7,213 nt of DNA from Elusimicrobiota bacterium (GTDB lineage Bacteria; Elusimicrobiota; Elusimicrobia; Elusimicrobiales; UBA9959), in assembly GCA_022703115.1 (NCBI GenBank), contig JAKLEK010000073.1:1-7213 (forward strand), written 5' to 3'. The notes beneath the pieces were generated by a model. That model had not been told where the DNA came from. It searched no databases and saw only the letters and a program-made list of their open reading frames with translations. Both the position numbers and the translations under genes were made by a program. Below are positions 5,622 to 7,213 of the stretch, in pieces (position 1 is the first letter of the stretch; each line of letters opens with the position of its first letter).

Positions 5622-6851
5622 CTATCTTAAGAACAGCCAGTACACCGCCGCGTTCACGGCCGTAAGCGGCACTCCTATGCGGGCGAATTCCGTGAAGGTC
5701 AGGGTCTCGCCCCTCTTTTCCGCGTTCTGGATTATGATCACGTTGCTGGCCGCGCCCAGGATGAAAGCGTTGCCGGCTATGGTGGAACCGGCGGCCAGCG
5801 CCATGAGCGCCCCCGTATCCGCGCCGGCATGGAGCAGCAGCGGCAGGTAAAGCGCCGCCATGGGAACGTTGGAAATGAACTGGCTCAGCGCCAGGCTGAC
5901 CGCCAGCACCGTGCCTACGGCGCTTATTTCGGCGCCGGAAGCGGAGAGAAGGTCCTGGAAAAACCCGGTGTTCCAGACCGCGCGCATCAGCACGAACATG
6001 GCGGAGAAGAACGCCAGCGTAGTCCAGTCTATCCCGCGCAGGATCTCGTGCCGGCGCGGGCTTAGGAGGAGGCCGGGAGCCGCGGCGGCCAGAGCGATCC
6101 AGACGAGAGAAAAATCCATGGCCGGGACCAGGAGGGCCATGAACGCCTTCGCCGATATGGCCAGCGCCAGCACCAGGGCCGTAACCTTAGCCAGACGGGC
6201 AAGGGCCTTGTCCCTTATCGGCTCCTGGGAATGCCTGAGAGGGCATCTGGAGAACTCTTCGCGGTAGAACCATCTTACCAGCAGGAAGACCGCGGAGAGG
6301 TTGACGAAAGTGGGGACCGCCAGGCGGCTGAAAAATGTCAGGAAAGGAGAGGGGACCTCCCCCCGGACCGCGACCAGAAGGTTCTGCGGATTCCCAATCG
6401 GGCTCATTACGCTGCCCACCGTTATGGAGAAAGCCAGAGCCAGCAGCAGGGCTTTTGGCGCGATGCCGTGCTTGCGCGAAAGCAGCAGAACGACCGGCGT
6501 CCCGATTATCGCCAAAGTGTCGTTCATGAGCAGGGCCGATGCGGTCCCCATGAAGAACACCAGAACCAGCAGCAGCCCCTCCTCGGTGCGGGCGCGCTTG
6601 AAGATCTCATATTCGGCGTGCGCCAGCCAGCCGCTCAATTCCAGCGTCCTGCCCGCGACGAACATGCCTCCAAGAAAAATTATGACGTCAGGATCGATCG
6701 ACCTCAGGGCCTCCCCCGGCCCTATCCCTCCGCCGAGCAGAACGGCGGCGGCGCCGGCGCACATGACCTGCCATATTTCGAAACGGAACCGCCCAACCCG
6801 GCGTACCGCCGTCAGGATGAAAACGAGGAAAAGCACTATTACCGGGAACAT
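5622..6851 (-). CDS. ArsB/NhaD/SLC13-type (ion transporter superfamily) permease
   Basis: Integral inner-membrane transporter of 409 residues with about 10-11 hydrophobic segments, a normal size for the group. The two inverted halves show the hallmark pairs. The first half has LLMNDTLAIIGTPVV (107-121) and SPIGNPQN (150-157); the second has SQFISNVPMAALYLP (323-337) and GSTIAGNAFILGAASN (355-370). These re-entrant Asn/Gly/Pro motifs form the ion and substrate sites in arsenite, Na+/H+ and dicarboxylate carriers of the superfamily. The substrate cannot be read from sequence. Position beside a molybdenum hydroxylase and XdhC suggests uptake or export of an organic anion connected with that enzyme, but this is inference. 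The ATG at 6851 follows the MocA-like stop by one base (TGATATG), with only a weak GGCGGG upstream, so it appears coupled to that frame. Arsenite resistance is unlikely to be its role because no arsR or arsC-like gene is nearby. Confidence 0.9.
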   Translation of the reverse strand: MFPVIVLFLVFILTAVRRVGRFRFEIWQVMCAGAAAVLLGGGIGPGEALRSIDPDVIIFLGGMFVAGRTLELSGWLAHAEYEIFKRARTEEGLLLVLVFFMGTASALLMNDTLAIIGTPVVLLLSRKHGIAPKALLLALAFSITVGSVMSPIGNPQNLLVAVRGEVPSPFLTFFSRLAVPTFVNLSAVFLLVRWFYREEFSRCPLRHSQEPIRDKALARLAKVTALVLALAISAKAFMALLVPAMDFSLVWIALAAAAPGLLLSPRRHEILRGIDWTTLAFFSAMFVLMRAVWNTGFFQDLLSASGAEISAVGTVLAVSLALSQFISNVPMAALYLPLLLHAGADTGALMALAAGSTIAGNAFILGAASNVIIIQNAEKRGETLTFTEFARIGVPLTAVNAAVYWLFLR

Positions 6852-6852
6852 A

Positions 6853-7191
6853 TCAGGTCCCGCCGGGCGCCGAAAGCCTCTCGTAGTCCCCGGGAGTGTC
6901 GCAGTCGCGGATTATCCCGGTGTCGGGCACGTCCAGGTCCAGGACCTTCACGGAGGGATGATGGGTTACCCAGTGCAGCCCCTCTTCCAGAGGACCTTCA
7001 ATACACAGCTTTCGGCAGGACGCCGGCAAAATTATGGGATGACCGCGCTTATAGCCGAAAGATACCAGAAGCCGGGTATCAAGCGTCGGGGGCGGACTAC
7101 GCTTGCCTGTCGTGTGTTTTTGGACGCTGTGCCGGTTTTCCGAAGGAAAATCCGGCAGCGTCGAGGGTCGGGAGAATCGAATGTCGGGGGT
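6853..7191 (-). pseudogene. MocA/MobA-like molybdenum cofactor nucleotidyltransferase, C-terminal remnant without a start
   Basis: The last 75 residues (7080-6853) match the C-terminal end of MocA-type CTP:molybdopterin cytidylyltransferases. They show KRGHP, then GLHWVTHHPSVKV, then GIIRDCDTPGDYERL, corresponding to the family's GRRGHP and D-x-DTPEDY elements. Such enzymes convert molybdopterin cofactor to its cytosine dinucleotide for hydroxylases of this kind, which fits the context. Intact proteins are about 190-200 residues. Here the frame is open only to an in-frame TAG at 7192-7194 and contains no ATG, GTG or TTG upstream of KRGHP. Residues 7191-7081 read as Ser/Pro/Arg-rich sequence unlike the family, although a DFP tripeptide (7152-7144) sits about where the family has D-x-P. 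It is therefore either a decayed or 5'-replaced gene, or sequence error near a contig end. It lies one base before the permease start. Confidence 0.65.
7123..7162. repeat. Long imperfect inverted repeat (17-bp stem-loop)
   Basis: The arms pair as GACGCT (7123-7128) with AGCGTC (7157-7162), GCCGG (7131-7135) with CCGGC (7152-7156), and TTTTCC (7136-7141) with GGAAAA (7145-7150). That gives 17 bp with a GAA loop, a two-base bulge (7129-7130) and a one-base bulge (7151). No T-run follows on either strand, so it is not an ordinary terminator. It lies in the part of the MocA-like frame that no longer resembles the family. It may be a palindromic repeat element or a structured RNA; identity unknown. 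Confidence 0.6.
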
Positions 7192-7213
7192 CTATTTAAG
7201 TCCCGGGAGGACG

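Noticed and set aside
4754..5665. Plus-strand open frame opposite xdhC
   Set aside because: It mirrors the codons of a well-conserved XdhC protein and shows no domain of its own.
7123..7162. Rho-independent terminator
   Set aside because: The stem is long, but no T-run follows it on either strand; the minus strand continues with CAAAAAC.
6231..7199. Plus-strand frame of 322 codons at the high-coordinate end
   Set aside because: It is antisense to the permease and MocA-like frame, of Gln/Arg/Pro-rich composition, and contains no motif. It does not explain the 7081-7213 stretch.
1..7213. CRISPR arrays, tRNA or rRNA genes, insertion sequences, in-frame selenocysteine codons
   Set aside because: I saw no regularly spaced repeats, cloverleaf-like segments or transposase motifs, and no in-frame TGA inside the hydroxylase genes.

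Overview
This GC-rich window carries a single block of genes, all on the minus strand and so read from high to low coordinates. In transcription order they are: a broken C-terminal piece of a MocA/MobA-like nucleotidyltransferase (7191-6853), an ArsB/NhaD/SLC13-type permease (6851-5622), an XdhC-family maturation factor (5539-4730), a secreted protein joining a CsgG-like domain to a probable outer-membrane barrel (4556-3261), and the three subunits of a xanthine-dehydrogenase-family molybdenum hydroxylase. The subunits come in the order FAD (3261-2410), 2Fe-2S (2410-1892) and molybdopterin (1895 to beyond base 1). No plus-strand gene is convincing; the long plus-strand frames are antisense shadows of these genes.

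The functional theme is a molybdenum hydroxylase and its support. The three subunits form one heterotrimeric enzyme: substrate is hydroxylated at the molybdenum centre, and electrons pass through two 2Fe-2S clusters to FAD. XdhC-type proteins bind and protect molybdenum cofactor and deliver it, sulfurated, to such enzymes. MocA-type proteins make the cytosine-dinucleotide form of the cofactor. The permease could bring in the substrate or remove the product, but that is inference from position. Active-site positions that read xanthine in the bovine enzyme are not conserved, so the substrate is left open.

The most unusual element is the CsgG-like/barrel fusion between xdhC and the hydroxylase genes. 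Its stop codon overlaps the start of the FAD-subunit gene (TGATG), so an envelope protein and a cytoplasmic redox enzyme appear to be translationally coupled. Before it lies a 173-base gap with a perfect 12-base palindrome and a long GC-rich hairpin, the best candidate for a control region. The high-coordinate end (about 7081-7213) is odd: the MocA-like reading frame has no start and hits a stop, and a 17-bp stem-loop lies there.

Organism: a Gram-negative (diderm) bacterium is suggested by the signal peptide plus a barrel-like domain ending in phenylalanine. Frequent ATA isoleucine codons despite high GC are distinctive, but I cannot name the phylum from this. Anaerobic or facultative metabolism is plausible but not shown.
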